A stretch of 21,874 nucleotides of DNA from Eubacterium sp. CAG:251 (GTDB lineage Bacteria > Bacillota > Clostridia > Oscillospirales > Acutalibacteraceae), in contig FR889160.1 of NCBI GenBank assembly GCA_000436835.1, positions 69,319 to 91,192 on the forward strand, given 5' to 3'. Below are positions 14,228 through 21,874 of this stretch, one piece after another. Position numbers and translations under genes: made by a program. Below the pieces are notes generated by a model, which had not been told where the DNA came from, ran no database searches, and saw nothing but the letters and a program-made list of their open reading frames with translations. Numbering within the stretch: the stretch's first letter is position 1; each line of letters opens with the position of its first letter.

Positions 14228-15433
14228 CTATTTCGATAAATCGAGGTATTTTTCATCCACAACCTTTTTAACAAGCTTATTATAATATTCGGGTGTGCCG
14301 CCCTTTTGAGAATGCGAGGAGGCAAGCTCTTCATTATAATCACTAAGCTTATAGACATCAAATGTAAATTTGCCGCTGTCAGTTCTGCTGTAATGAGTTA
14401 CAATCGGTACAAGTTTGCCCTCAATTGTAATTTCGCCGTTTTTCTTTTCAATATCAACACTTGCCATACCGCCGCAAAGTTGGTCAATTTCAATTTGATG
14501 AGAAATGAAATTACCGAGAGAATAATAGACAAGCATTTTATGCCCCTTGTCATTAGTAACCTCTTTAACCGGCTGAATAACGTGAGGGTGACAACCGATA
14601 ACAAGGTCAACTCCGAGAGAACTGAAAAGCTCGGTATATTCCTTTTGATAATCAGATATACCAAAGCTATTTTCCGTCCCCCAATGAGGGAACACGATTA
14701 CAACGTCGGCGTTTTCCCTTGCCTCTTTTATATCCTTAGTAACCTTGTCCTTATTCATCAAATTAACAAGCCACGGCTTATCGCTTGGCAAGTCAATACC
14801 GTTTGTGCCATAGGTATAATTAAGAAGCGCAAATGTTATATTGTTTTTTACATAATATTTAACAGTGTTATAACTCTGCTCGTCCTCGTTAATGCCAAGA
14901 TAAACAATATCCTTTTGCTTTTTGAAATAATCAATTTCATTCATAACGCCCTGAGAGCCTTTATCCATAATATGATTATTTGCGCAATTGAAAATATCAA
15001 AACCTGCCTTAATAGCAGCGTCGCCGATTTCTTGCGGAGAATTAAAAACAGGATAACCGGTATATTCAAATTCAGAGCCGCCCAAAACTGTTTCCTGGTC
15101 AATTACGGACATATCATATTTTTGAATAACGGGAGCAATATTTTTATAAAGGCAAGTATAGTCGTAGCTTCCGTCCTCCTGCTTACCTGCATCAATCAAG
15201 GTGTTGTGAATAAGATTATCGCCAACTGCGCAAAGAGTAACCTTACCGTCGGTATTAGCGCTTGTAGGCTCAGTCGTTTCATCATTAACGACTGAAATTG
15301 AAGTTTCGGCAGTAGGCTTTTTTATATCCTCGGTTTTAGTTAAATGACCGCTTACGGCAAGAAAGATTAACACGAATACTGCCACTGCAATAGGAATAAA
15401 TATTAAAGGAGTGAATTTTTTGTTTTTAGACAT
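14228..15433 (-). CDS. CapA-family (poly-gamma-glutamate capsule-type) membrane-anchored protein
   Basis: 401 aa. Residues 8-28 are one transmembrane or signal-anchor helix, then a Thr/Ser-rich spacer leads to an extracytoplasmic domain of the CapA/PgsA metallophosphatase-like fold. Motifs seen are AVGDNLIH (69-76), DQET (112-115), NNHIMD (152-157), HWGTE (250-254), GCHPHVIQP (280-288) and YSLGNF. The role in poly-gamma-glutamate or other polymer handling is family knowledge; no pgsB, pgsC or other capsule gene is near, so the substrate is open. GAGGTGA precedes the ATG. Its promoter TTGTGT-17-TATAAT with extended TG (15465-15493) lies in the gap shared with the divergent exchanger gene. It ends just upstream of the glnA control region. 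Confidence 0.88.
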   Translation of the reverse strand: MSKNKKFTPLIFIPIAVAVFVLIFLAVSGHLTKTEDIKKPTAETSISVVNDETTEPTSANTDGKVTLCAVGDNLIHNTLIDAGKQEDGSYDYTCLYKNIAPVIQKYDMSVIDQETVLGGSEFEYTGYPVFNSPQEIGDAAIKAGFDIFNCANNHIMDKGSQGVMNEIDYFKKQKDIVYLGINEDEQSYNTVKYYVKNNITFALLNYTYGTNGIDLPSDKPWLVNLMNKDKVTKDIKEARENADVVIVFPHWGTENSFGISDYQKEYTELFSSLGVDLVIGCHPHVIQPVKEVTNDKGHKMLVYYSLGNFISHQIEIDQLCGGMASVDIEKKNGEITIEGKLVPIVTHYSRTDSGKFTFDVYKLSDYNEELASSHSQKGGTPEYYNKLVKKVVDEKYLDLSK

Positions 15434-15464
15434 AACGTCACCTCATATATTAATTAACTGAAAT

Positions 15465-15493
15465 ATTATAACATATATAAGCATTTAACACAA
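15465..15493 (-). promoter_or_regulatory. capA-like gene promoter in divergent gap
   Basis: On the minus strand TTGTGT (15488-15493) and TATAAT (15465-15470) are 17 bases apart, with TG one base before the -10 (extended -10). A weaker + strand candidate for the exchanger, TTAACT-16-TATAAG, overlaps the same 82-base gap. Confidence 0.6.
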
Positions 15494-15515
15494 CTAAATT
15501 TTAAGGCGGACAGAT

Positions 15516-16517
15516 ATGGCGAATATTTTTACATACACCTTTTTTATTATCGGACTTTTTTTAATAATCAAGGGCGGAGATATTTTTGTAGACAGTGCAA
15601 CGCAAGCGGCAAAAATGCTTAAAATACCTAATTTTATAATTGGCGCAACAATCGTTTCAATTGCTACAACTCTGCCTGAAATAATAGTAAGCGTTCAGGC
15701 AACCGTAACCAAAAACGTCGATATGGCAGTCGGTAATGCAATAGGCTCGGTCACGGCAAACACTGCACTGATATTAGGACTTTTCATAACCTTTATGCCC
15801 TTTGAAATAAAAAGGCGTGACATTTTCTTTAAAGGTATTTCAATGATTTTAGCAATTATATCTTTAATAATAGGCTGTGTTATCACAAAAAAACAAACAT
15901 TACAATTTAAAGGCGAAAGCAAAGAATATTATTTTTTGTCTGCATTAGGTGTTACGCTTTTAATATCAGTATTTGCAGTATTTATTTTTGAAAACATAAA
16001 AAGCATAAAAAAAGAAGTAAAAAACGATGAAAACGATAAAACGTTTACAGTAAAAGAAAAAGTGCTTTGTACTGTTTTGTTTATTTTCGGCGCAATAGGA
16101 ATAGTTATAGGCGCAAGACTTCTTGTATCGCAAGGAACTCAAATAGCAAAAAACTTACACATTTCGCAAAGGGTGATAAGCGTAATTGCAGTTGCAATAG
16201 GCACTTCCCTGCCGGAACTTGTAACGGCGCTGTCGGCGCTCAAAAAGAAATCCGGAACACTTTCTGCAGGCAACATACTCGGTGCAAACATTATTGATTT
16301 AACATTAATTCTTCCGCTTTGCTCATTAATTTCAATAGCAAGAGGTAGCGGTGAACTTGCCGTTTCTGCATCAAGCGTAAGCATGGATATGAAAATATGC
16401 CTTATAGTTATTTGCATTGCGGTTTTGCCGACGATAATAACGCAAAAATTTCAAAGATGGCAAGGAATACTGCTCCTTTTAACCTATGGTGGGTATATTT
16501 ATTTCGTAGTCAAATAA
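15516..16517 (+). CDS. calcium/sodium antiporter-like CaCA family exchanger (YrbG type)
   Basis: 333-aa integral membrane protein with about ten helices in two inverted halves. Each half has an alpha-repeat. The first is GATIVSIATTLPEIIVSVQA with GNAIGSVTANTALILGL. The second is VIAVAIGTSLPELVTALSA with GNILGANIIDLTLILPL. The acidic TLPE/SLPE and the GN-hG-(S/A)N motifs are the cation-binding signatures of the CaCA superfamily. A charged cytosolic loop (KSIKKEVKNDENDK) separates the halves. The ion pair (Na+/Ca2+, H+/Ca2+ or other) cannot be told from sequence. AAGGCGG precedes the ATG. It is divergent from the CapA-like gene and convergent with the large secreted-protein gene, whose terminator touches its stop codon. 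Confidence 0.92.
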   Translation: MANIFTYTFFIIGLFLIIKGGDIFVDSATQAAKMLKIPNFIIGATIVSIATTLPEIIVSVQATVTKNVDMAVGNAIGSVTANTALILGLFITFMPFEIKRRDIFFKGISMILAIISLIIGCVITKKQTLQFKGESKEYYFLSALGVTLLISVFAVFIFENIKSIKKEVKNDENDKTFTVKEKVLCTVLFIFGAIGIVIGARLLVSQGTQIAKNLHISQRVISVIAVAIGTSLPELVTALSALKKKSGTLSAGNILGANIIDLTLILPLCSLISIARGSGELAVSASSVSMDMKICLIVICIAVLPTIITQKFQRWQGILLLLTYGGYIYFVVK

Positions 16518-16547
16518 AAAACAGAGGCAGTTTTTCAACCGCCTCTG
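16516..16547 (-). terminator. terminator of the secreted repeat-protein gene
   Basis: CAGAGGC (16522-16528) pairs with GCCTCTG (16541-16547), with weaker inner pairing. Six T follow on the minus strand (16516-16521). The U tract lies over the stop codon of the convergent exchanger gene. Confidence 0.85.
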
Positions 16548-16562
16548 CAAAACTATTGATTT

Positions 16563-19500
16563 TTATTTAACTGTTACCTTTACAGTCTTATAAACACCGT
16601 TTTGAGCGTATACATAAATTGTGCATTTGCCCTTCTTCTTAGCCTTAATCTTGCCTTTTGAATTTACTGTGGCAATCTTAGTATTTGAAGATTCATAGCA
16701 AATAGCTCTATGCCTCTTAATTTTCTTATCCTTCTTAATTTCAGAAGCTTTAATCTTAAAGGTCTTGCCCTTTTTGATTTTTACCTTACTCTTATTAAGC
16801 TTAACTGCCTTTGCTACACCGTATTTACCGCCAAGAGTTGTTGCGTGAATCTTTTTAGAAGCAGCGAGTGTAACCTTAACACCGTTTACATATTTAAATG
16901 CTACGATATTATATTTATAATATGTGCCTTTCTTAAGCTTTTTATGAGTGTAGGATGTAGTCTTACCTGAAACCACCTTAAGAACCTTATATTTACTCTT
17001 GGCACCGCACTTAGCACCGTAAACAATATAACCGTCTGCATTTTTAACCTTATTCCATTTAACGGTAACACTGTTCTTTTTAAGTTTAGTGGTTTGCGCT
17101 CTTAAAAGTCCGAAGTTTGAGCCTTTATAATCGCCGTCACCTTTAGGAGGTTTAGCAGTCATTTTGCTTTCGGTCAAAGAAGCCGTATCGCTTGAAACAT
17201 TATTAGTGATAAAAATGTAATTAATTTCCTGAGCTGTTTTAGCATCGACTCCGTATTCTTTAGCAATTTTGTCTTCACTCGGAGTAAGAGCCGGCAATAC
17301 AGGTGTGTAATCGCTTACATAATTAACGCCGCAACGTGTACAAGTATATACTGTATAGCCTTGTGACGTTGTTGTAGCGGCAACTACAGTTGCAGCATAG
17401 CTATGACCGAGAGGTGAAGTTTGAGAATCAACATAAGTGCTGTCGCCTCTTACACAAGTATGCGTTGTATATCCGCCTGCCGTACAGGTTGGAGGAGTAA
17501 CAACATTATTATAACTATGACCGATAGCATCGACATAATTTCCTACATAAGTGTCATTACATCTTGTGCAAACATAAGTTGTGTATCCACCTGAAACACA
17601 AGTAGCAGGAGTAACAGTTTGCGCATAATCGTGACCGAGTTTTGAACCGGGAGCTGTGATTGTATTAGTTTCGCTACATTTGTCACACTTAGCTGTCATC
17701 GTGCCGTCTTGAGTACAGGTTGCGTTGCCGTCAAGTACATAATTTGTAAATGAATGGCCGGATGCGTTAATGTAATTATCTTTATATGTATCACCGCAAC
17801 GTGAACAGGTATATTTTGTATATCCCTTTTCAGTACAAGTCGGAGCGACAACCGTTTCAGTGTAATTATGATTTGATGAATCAATCGGCTTTACATTTCT
17901 CTTTTCGGTATTGCCGCACTTTGAACAAGTATAAACGTCGTAACCTTGCTCTGTGCAAGTTGGAGCAACGGTCTTTGTAAACTGATATGTATGGCCACCT
18001 GCGATAGCCGGAACTTCGTTTCTATGCTCCGTTTTACCGCAACGCTCACAAGTATAAACGTCATAGCCGCCTGTAGTGCAAGTAGGTGCTACAGTGTTTG
18101 TTTTTATAAATTTGTGATTAGACGGATTGATTGGCTGAATATTTTCCTTTTTAGTTGATTTACATTTCTTGCATGTATAAAGGTCATAGCCCTTCTCGTT
18201 GCAAGTAGGGGCAACGGTTTTAGTAAACTGCCAATCGTGACTTCCGGAAATTGCAGGAACAATATTTCTTTTTTCAGTCACATCACATCTTGAGCACTTA
18301 TATAAATCATAACCTTCATCGGAACATGTAGGTGCAACTGTTTTTACCAACTGCATATCATGATTGAGTTTCTTTTTATTATTAACGTTATCGGTATAAG
18401 ACTGACCGCAAACTGAGCACTTCTTTACAAGGATTTCATCAGTTGTGCAAGTTGCATCTTTAGATTTTTCTTCATCCTTTACGAATGTGCAATATGCCCA
18501 ATCAATATAACCACAATCAGACAATGCACATTTGCGTGTATGTGCATATTTGCCATCTTGATATACAGGAGTATAATTTGCAGGATATTCATGCGGTGTT
18601 TTAACAGGAATTACTGCTTTTTCAACATAGCTTACATCAGCTGTAGCTGTAGCTGAAATTGCAGGCTGCCATTTATAAGAAGCAGTATAATGACCTTCAG
18701 GATCTGTATTTATAAACTTATCACTATCAAGCTTTGGCTGAATAATGGTTTCGCCGGCCTTGTAGTAGTGGTCAGCAACAGGAGTACCGTTTACATCTGT
18801 AAACGAAATACGGTATTGCTTACTGTTTTCAAGATTTTTCTTTGCAGCATTATAATTATCAACAAGTTTTTTAATTTCCGTTGTGCACTTACCTACACGA
18901 ACAGCAATATCCTCAACATCAGTTGCGGATTTACCGTCATTTTGGTCAAAATAAGTGTTAGGGTCAAAATCATATAATGCCGTAACAGCATCATAGTATG
19001 CATTAACCGCTTCAGGAGTATAATCTGTTTGAACTAAAGTTTTTAAATATTCTGCCGCTTCATTTGCAGCATCAGCAATAGGTTCATAGTTTACTACATA
19101 AATTGTAGAGCTTGACTGCCAAGTGTTGTTATCCTGAGATGTATTAAACTTCTCCGGATCACTGTATGAATTAGTTGTCCAATAGAGTTTTTTAGCTAAG
19201 TAGCCGTTTGAATCAAATGTTATGCCACTGTCAACGTGAAGAAAACTTGCGGCATCATTTTCCCATGATAATCCGAAATTATAGCATTTACCTGCGCCTT
19301 CGCCTTTGAAAGTAAACGAGGTTAATACTTCAGCAGCAAATCCAAAAGTTGAGCCGTCAGAATATTTGGTCAATGTAAAATTCTCATTTTTCGAACCGGT
19401 AACACCACGCCATTCATCAGCATAAAAATCCGTACTGTGAGCAGGAGATGTAGCGGCATTTAAACGTTCAAAATCATAAGGTGCCGCATAAAAAATTGTT

Positions 19501-19955
19501 CTGCCGGAGTCAAATGCCAAAGGATTGCTTTTTTGTGTATTTTGAGCAAGTGCCATAATAGGCATATAAACGTCTGTTTTACCGTCCCAAAGCAATACTG
19601 CCGACGGATAAAACATTTTTAAATTAAGTCTGTTTGCGCCCTCGTCAAGATTAGTTGTTGTTCCCACATAAGCGCTCGGCCAATAAAGTACATTTGATGA
19701 CGGAGCAAAAGACTGCTTATAAGTTGTTCCTTCAGTGGTAGTTACTTCACTGCTGTTGAGCCAAGAGACCTCACTCATACCCTTCTTGGCTGTAAAGGTT
19801 GTTGATGGGGCTGTTTTGTATTTAGCCTCAGTTTCCGCAATGTTTGAGCTTTTTGCCTCAGCGGCCGAAGCGGTAACGGCTGTGAATGGGGTTACAGTCA
19901 TCACCATAATCAAAGCCATAAGGCATGCGAATAGCTTTTTGAATGTTACTTTCAC
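16563..19955 (-). CDS. large secreted Cys/His-repeat protein with FnIII-like and Ig-like (BIG2) C-terminus
   Basis: 1130 aa, starting at a GTG nine bases after AGGAGG. Residues 1-32 are a signal peptide (KK, hydrophobic core, ending ASAAEA). Residues 33-290 are an unrecognised Trp/Tyr-rich region, followed by a helical segment (295-380) and a beta-rich part. Residues 501-888 contain about ten repeats of 38-41 residues with the pattern PTC-x(5)-GY-x-x-Y-x-C-x-x-C, then a Gly/Asn-His pair. About 945-1041 is fibronectin-III-like and 1050-1130 BIG2-like, rich in Lys. There is no LPxTG motif or transmembrane tail, so it is released or held by non-covalent wall binding. Such repeats occur in gut Firmicutes surface proteins; function unknown. 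Adhesion or metal binding are possibilities. It is a single-gene unit with its own promoter and terminator. Confidence 0.88.
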   Translation of the reverse strand: MKVTFKKLFACLMALIMVMTVTPFTAVTASAAEAKSSNIAETEAKYKTAPSTTFTAKKGMSEVSWLNSSEVTTTEGTTYKQSFAPSSNVLYWPSAYVGTTTNLDEGANRLNLKMFYPSAVLLWDGKTDVYMPIMALAQNTQKSNPLAFDSGRTIFYAAPYDFERLNAATSPAHSTDFYADEWRGVTGSKNENFTLTKYSDGSTFGFAAEVLTSFTFKGEGAGKCYNFGLSWENDAASFLHVDSGITFDSNGYLAKKLYWTTNSYSDPEKFNTSQDNNTWQSSSTIYVVNYEPIADAANEAAEYLKTLVQTDYTPEAVNAYYDAVTALYDFDPNTYFDQNDGKSATDVEDIAVRVGKCTTEIKKLVDNYNAAKKNLENSKQYRISFTDVNGTPVADHYYKAGETIIQPKLDSDKFINTDPEGHYTASYKWQPAISATATADVSYVEKAVIPVKTPHEYPANYTPVYQDGKYAHTRKCALSDCGYIDWAYCTFVKDEEKSKDATCTTDEILVKKCSVCGQSYTDNVNNKKKLNHDMQLVKTVAPTCSDEGYDLYKCSRCDVTEKRNIVPAISGSHDWQFTKTVAPTCNEKGYDLYTCKKCKSTKKENIQPINPSNHKFIKTNTVAPTCTTGGYDVYTCERCGKTEHRNEVPAIAGGHTYQFTKTVAPTCTEQGYDVYTCSKCGNTEKRNVKPIDSSNHNYTETVVAPTCTEKGYTKYTCSRCGDTYKDNYINASGHSFTNYVLDGNATCTQDGTMTAKCDKCSETNTITAPGSKLGHDYAQTVTPATCVSGGYTTYVCTRCNDTYVGNYVDAIGHSYNNVVTPPTCTAGGYTTHTCVRGDSTYVDSQTSPLGHSYAATVVAATTTSQGYTVYTCTRCGVNYVSDYTPVLPALTPSEDKIAKEYGVDAKTAQEINYIFITNNVSSDTASLTESKMTAKPPKGDGDYKGSNFGLLRAQTTKLKKNSVTVKWNKVKNADGYIVYGAKCGAKSKYKVLKVVSGKTTSYTHKKLKKGTYYKYNIVAFKYVNGVKVTLAASKKIHATTLGGKYGVAKAVKLNKSKVKIKKGKTFKIKASEIKKDKKIKRHRAICYESSNTKIATVNSKGKIKAKKKGKCTIYVYAQNGVYKTVKVTVK
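17292..18455 (-). repeat. tandem Cys/His repeats encoded in the secreted protein
   Basis: About ten degenerate protein-level repeats. The best five (residues 540-738) begin VAPTC, keep GY and CxxC, and end before N/G-H. Outer copies decay: the first, near residue 503, is ATC-type; the one at residue 823 has CVRGD in place of CxxC; the last begins VAATT with its first Cys lost. DNA copies differ enough that this is an old repeat under protein-level selection, not a recent duplication. Confidence 0.85.
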
Positions 19956-20005
19956 TTTTTAGTTCCTCCTATTTATGATAATTATTCAAACAGTACTCTA
20001 ATATG

Positions 20006-20034
20006 AATATAACACAAGATACAACATTTTGCAA
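20006..20034 (-). promoter_or_regulatory. promoter of the secreted repeat-protein gene
   Basis: On the minus strand TTGCAA (20029-20034) and TATATT (20006-20011) are 17 bases apart, with TG one base before the -10. The expected start is about 45 bases before the GTG codon. Confidence 0.6.
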
Positions 20035-20139
20035 TAGTTTATACATAATAAGTTCACAAACTCTGAACATTTTTAGGCATTTATTATTCAAATGCTAATG
20101 ATTATATAAATATTAAAGTACATAAATGTTAAATAAAAT

Positions 20140-20171
20140 ATATAAAAAGGTGTTGCTGATGCAACACCTTT
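20140..20171 (-). terminator. terminator of the decarboxylase operon
   Basis: AAAGGTGTTGC (20146-20156) and GCAACACCTTT (20161-20171) form a perfect 11-bp stem with TGAT loop. On the minus strand the T run TTTTTATATATTTT follows. It lies 28 bases beyond the stop of the carboxyltransferase gene. Confidence 0.92.
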
Positions 20172-20198
20172 CAGAATTATTATTAAGTTATTGAATAA

Positions 20199-21596
20199 TT
20201 AAACAGGGTGAACCTTTGATTCAAAATCCTCATGCTTGCCGTCAAGGTTGTATTTTTTATCTCTTCTCTTTTGGAAGAATTTAATAGCAACCTGACCGAA
20301 CTGAGCATATGAAAGGATATCCTCCTCCTGCTCATAATACTCTTTAATTTCATCCTTGAAATCATCAATCTTATCGTGAATAAGATCAGCAGGACGGCAA
20401 GTGATAATTTCATCATCGCCTACAATCTTCTTTTGGAAATCAGGGTCAATATCGCAAGGAGTCTTACCGTACTTACCTGCAACCAAATCCTTAAATTCCT
20501 TAGTAACCATCTTGTATCTCTCGCCCATAATAACGTTGAATACAGCCTGAGTACCAACGATTTGAGAGGTAGGAGTAACAAGTGGAGGATAACCTGAATC
20601 CTTTCTTACTCTCGGAACTTCAGCAAGCACCTCGTCAAGCTTGTCTGCCTTACCTGCCTGCTTAAGCTGAGAAACAAGGTTAGAAAGCATACCGCCCGGC
20701 ACCTGATAAAGAAGAGTATTAGCGTCAACGCCAAGCATTTTCGGGTCAAGAAGACCTGAAGCAAGATATTTTTCACGAAGTGGCGTAAAGAAATCTCTGA
20801 TTTCAGAAAGAGCCTTGATATCAAGACCTGTATCGTATTCAGTACCCTTAAGTGCAGCTACCATAGACTCTGTAGCCGGATGAGAAGTACCCATAGCAAG
20901 CGGACTCATGGCAGTATCAATTACATCAACACCTGCCTCAATACCTTTAAGGTGTACCATAGAAGCAAGGCCTGAAGTATAGTGAGAGTGAAGTTGAACA
21001 GGAATATCGACTGTACTCTTAAGTGCCTTAACAAGGTCATAAGTTCCGTAAGGGGTCAAAAGACCTGCCATATCCTTAATACAAATTGAATCAGCACCTG
21101 CATTTTCAAGCTGCTTTGCATAATTGCAATAGTAGTCAATATCAAAAACAGGACCGGTTGTATAAGAAATAGCCGCCTGAACGTGACCGCCGTATTTCTT
21201 AGCGGCATCAATAGCTGTTTGAAGATTACGAACGTCGTTAAGAGCGTCGAAAATTCTCAAAATATCAATACCGTTATCAATACTCTTTTTAACAAAATAA
21301 TCTACAAGCTCATCAGAATAATGGCGATAGCCGAGCATATTCTGACCTCTGAAAAGCATTTGGAGCTTTGTATTAGGACATTTTTTACGAATAAGACGAA
21401 GCCTGTCCCACGGGTCCTCATCAAGGAATCTAAGGCAACTGTCAAATGTTGCACCGCCCCAACATTCAAGTGAATGATAGCCGATTTTATCCATTTTTTC
21501 GAGAATGCCCTCAAATTCGTCAGTTCTCATACGTGTTGCAATCAAAGACTGATGAGCATCACGGAGGACTGTTTCAGTAATTCCGATTTTAGCCAT
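20199..21596 (-). CDS. oadA: carboxyltransferase subunit of a biotin-dependent decarboxylase/carboxylase (OadA/PycB type)
   Basis: 465 aa. Residues 1-290 are the HMGL-like TIM barrel with metal/catalytic signatures ITETVLRDAHQS (6-17), CIKDMAGLL (172-180, Lys174 the likely carbamylated residue) and HSHYTSG (203-209). Residues 300-440 are the PYC/OADA conserved domain. The C-terminal biotin domain of full-length OadA (about 590 aa) is absent, and the carrier is instead encoded by the gene just upstream. It moves a carboxyl group between oxaloacetate (or a related acid) and biotin. It may serve a Na+-pumping oxaloacetate decarboxylase or the PycB half of pyruvate carboxylase; the deciding partner genes lie outside the window. 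AGAGGTG lies in the 12-base gap after the carrier gene. Confidence 0.9.
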   Translation of the reverse strand: MAKIGITETVLRDAHQSLIATRMRTDEFEGILEKMDKIGYHSLECWGGATFDSCLRFLDEDPWDRLRLIRKKCPNTKLQMLFRGQNMLGYRHYSDELVDYFVKKSIDNGIDILRIFDALNDVRNLQTAIDAAKKYGGHVQAAISYTTGPVFDIDYYCNYAKQLENAGADSICIKDMAGLLTPYGTYDLVKALKSTVDIPVQLHSHYTSGLASMVHLKGIEAGVDVIDTAMSPLAMGTSHPATESMVAALKGTEYDTGLDIKALSEIRDFFTPLREKYLASGLLDPKMLGVDANTLLYQVPGGMLSNLVSQLKQAGKADKLDEVLAEVPRVRKDSGYPPLVTPTSQIVGTQAVFNVIMGERYKMVTKEFKDLVAGKYGKTPCDIDPDFQKKIVGDDEIITCRPADLIHDKIDDFKDEIKEYYEQEEDILSYAQFGQVAIKFFQKRRDKKYNLDGKHEDFESKVHPV

Positions 21597-21608
21597 TTAC
21601 GACACCTC

Positions 21609-21874
21609 TTAGTTTAATGTAATGATAACCTGGCCTGCTTCAACGCTGTCACCCTTAGAAACATTAACAGAAGCAACAGTGCCGTCCTGAGGAGCAACGA
21701 TTTCGTTTTCCATCTTCATAGCTTCAAGAATGCAAAGAACAGAGCCGCTTGAAACTGAATCGCCAACTGAAACCTTAACATCAAGGATTGTGCCCGGCAT
21801 AGGAGCTTCAACCTTAACTGAACCTGCTGTTCCCTGAGCTGCAGGAGCAGGAGCAGCAGCCGGTGCAGGAGCAG
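21609..21874 (-). CDS. biotin carboxyl carrier subunit (5' end outside the window)
   Basis: The visible 87 codons begin in an Ala/Pro-rich flexible linker (APAPAAAPAPAAQG) and continue into a biotinyl/lipoyl domain. The biotinylation motif is EAMKMENE, with the acceptor Lys near 21714-21716; the domain ends GQVIITLN. The frame is open to the window edge, so the Met at 21800 inside the domain is not the start. The Ala/Pro linker followed by a biotinyl domain is typical of separate carrier subunits of Na+-translocating oxaloacetate, methylmalonyl-CoA or glutaconyl-CoA decarboxylases. Its product should swing biotin between the carboxyltransferase encoded next and a membrane or ATP-dependent partner not seen here. 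Confidence 0.9.
   Translation of the reverse strand, partial: APAPAAAPAPAAQGTAGSVKVEAPMPGTILDVKVSVGDSVSSGSVLCILEAMKMENEIVAPQDGTVASVNVSKGDSVEAGQVIITLN

Noticed and set aside
14306..15295. 329-aa open frame on the + strand
   Set aside because: It is a shadow of the CapA-like gene on the other strand; its composition is not protein-like and it has no ribosome binding site.
17292..18455. Possible CRISPR-like or DNA tandem repeat array
   Set aside because: The periodicity is at protein level in one open frame, with divergent DNA and no constant repeat or spacer structure.

Overview
The window is AT-rich DNA that looks like a low-GC, Gram-positive, anaerobic Clostridia genome. A gut Oscillospiraceae/Ruminococcaceae-type bacterium is my inference, not a proven identity. 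The supporting signs are AGGAGG-type ribosome binding sites, near-consensus TTGACA/TATAAT promoters, many U-tract terminators, a GSI-alpha glutamine synthetase, ferrous iron uptake by a FeoA-FeoB fusion, ferredoxin-rich enzymes, a split biotin-dependent decarboxylase, and a large secreted repeat protein with fibronectin-III/bacterial Ig-like modules.

Layout from left to right. (1) 1-3521, + strand: a promoter with a DtxR/IdeR-like palindrome, feoAB fusion, a tiny Cys-rich membrane protein, a 69-aa unknown and a HAD phosphatase, each overlapping or almost touching the next. (2) 3567-4103: an initiator tRNA with its own promoter and terminator, then about 207 bp that ends in a second copy of the tRNA 3' end, like a scar of integration or duplication. 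(3) 4109-4960, - strand: an XRE DNA-binding domain fused to a SpoT/MESH1-like alarmone hydrolase domain. (4) 5357-14018, - strand: a nitrogen-assimilation block. It holds glnA, an ammonium channel fused to a PII domain, and a five-gene split (archaeal-type) glutamate synthase operon: amidotransferase, FMN synthase with ferredoxin domain, polyferredoxin, FAD/NAD reductase and GXGXG domain. Together these would import ammonium, fix it into glutamine and recycle it into glutamate. (5) 14228-16517: a CapA-like membrane-anchored protein (-) divergent from a CaCA cation exchanger (+). (6) 16563-19955, - strand: a 1130-aa secreted protein with about ten Cys/His repeats. (7) 20199-21874, - strand: carboxyltransferase subunit of a biotin-dependent decarboxylase/carboxylase, preceded by a biotin carrier gene cut by the window edge.

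The most interesting signal is in the RNA leaders of the nitrogen block. glnA and the amt-PII gene each have an intrinsic terminator before the coding region. In both, the 5' arm of the terminator overlaps a small 4-bp hairpin with a hexaloop of form ANNGNN (GAAC-AAAGGT-GTTC and GCAC-AATGGG-GTGC). The two hairpins share 10 of 14 bases, and one base pair changes compensatorily (A-U to C-G). This resembles the loops recognised by ANTAR antiterminators and suggests that both genes are controlled by one transcription-antitermination switch. Other notable points are the XRE-alarmone-hydrolase fusion, the PII domain lacking the uridylylated tyrosine, and the duplicated tRNA end. All calls come from reading the sequence; no database search was run.
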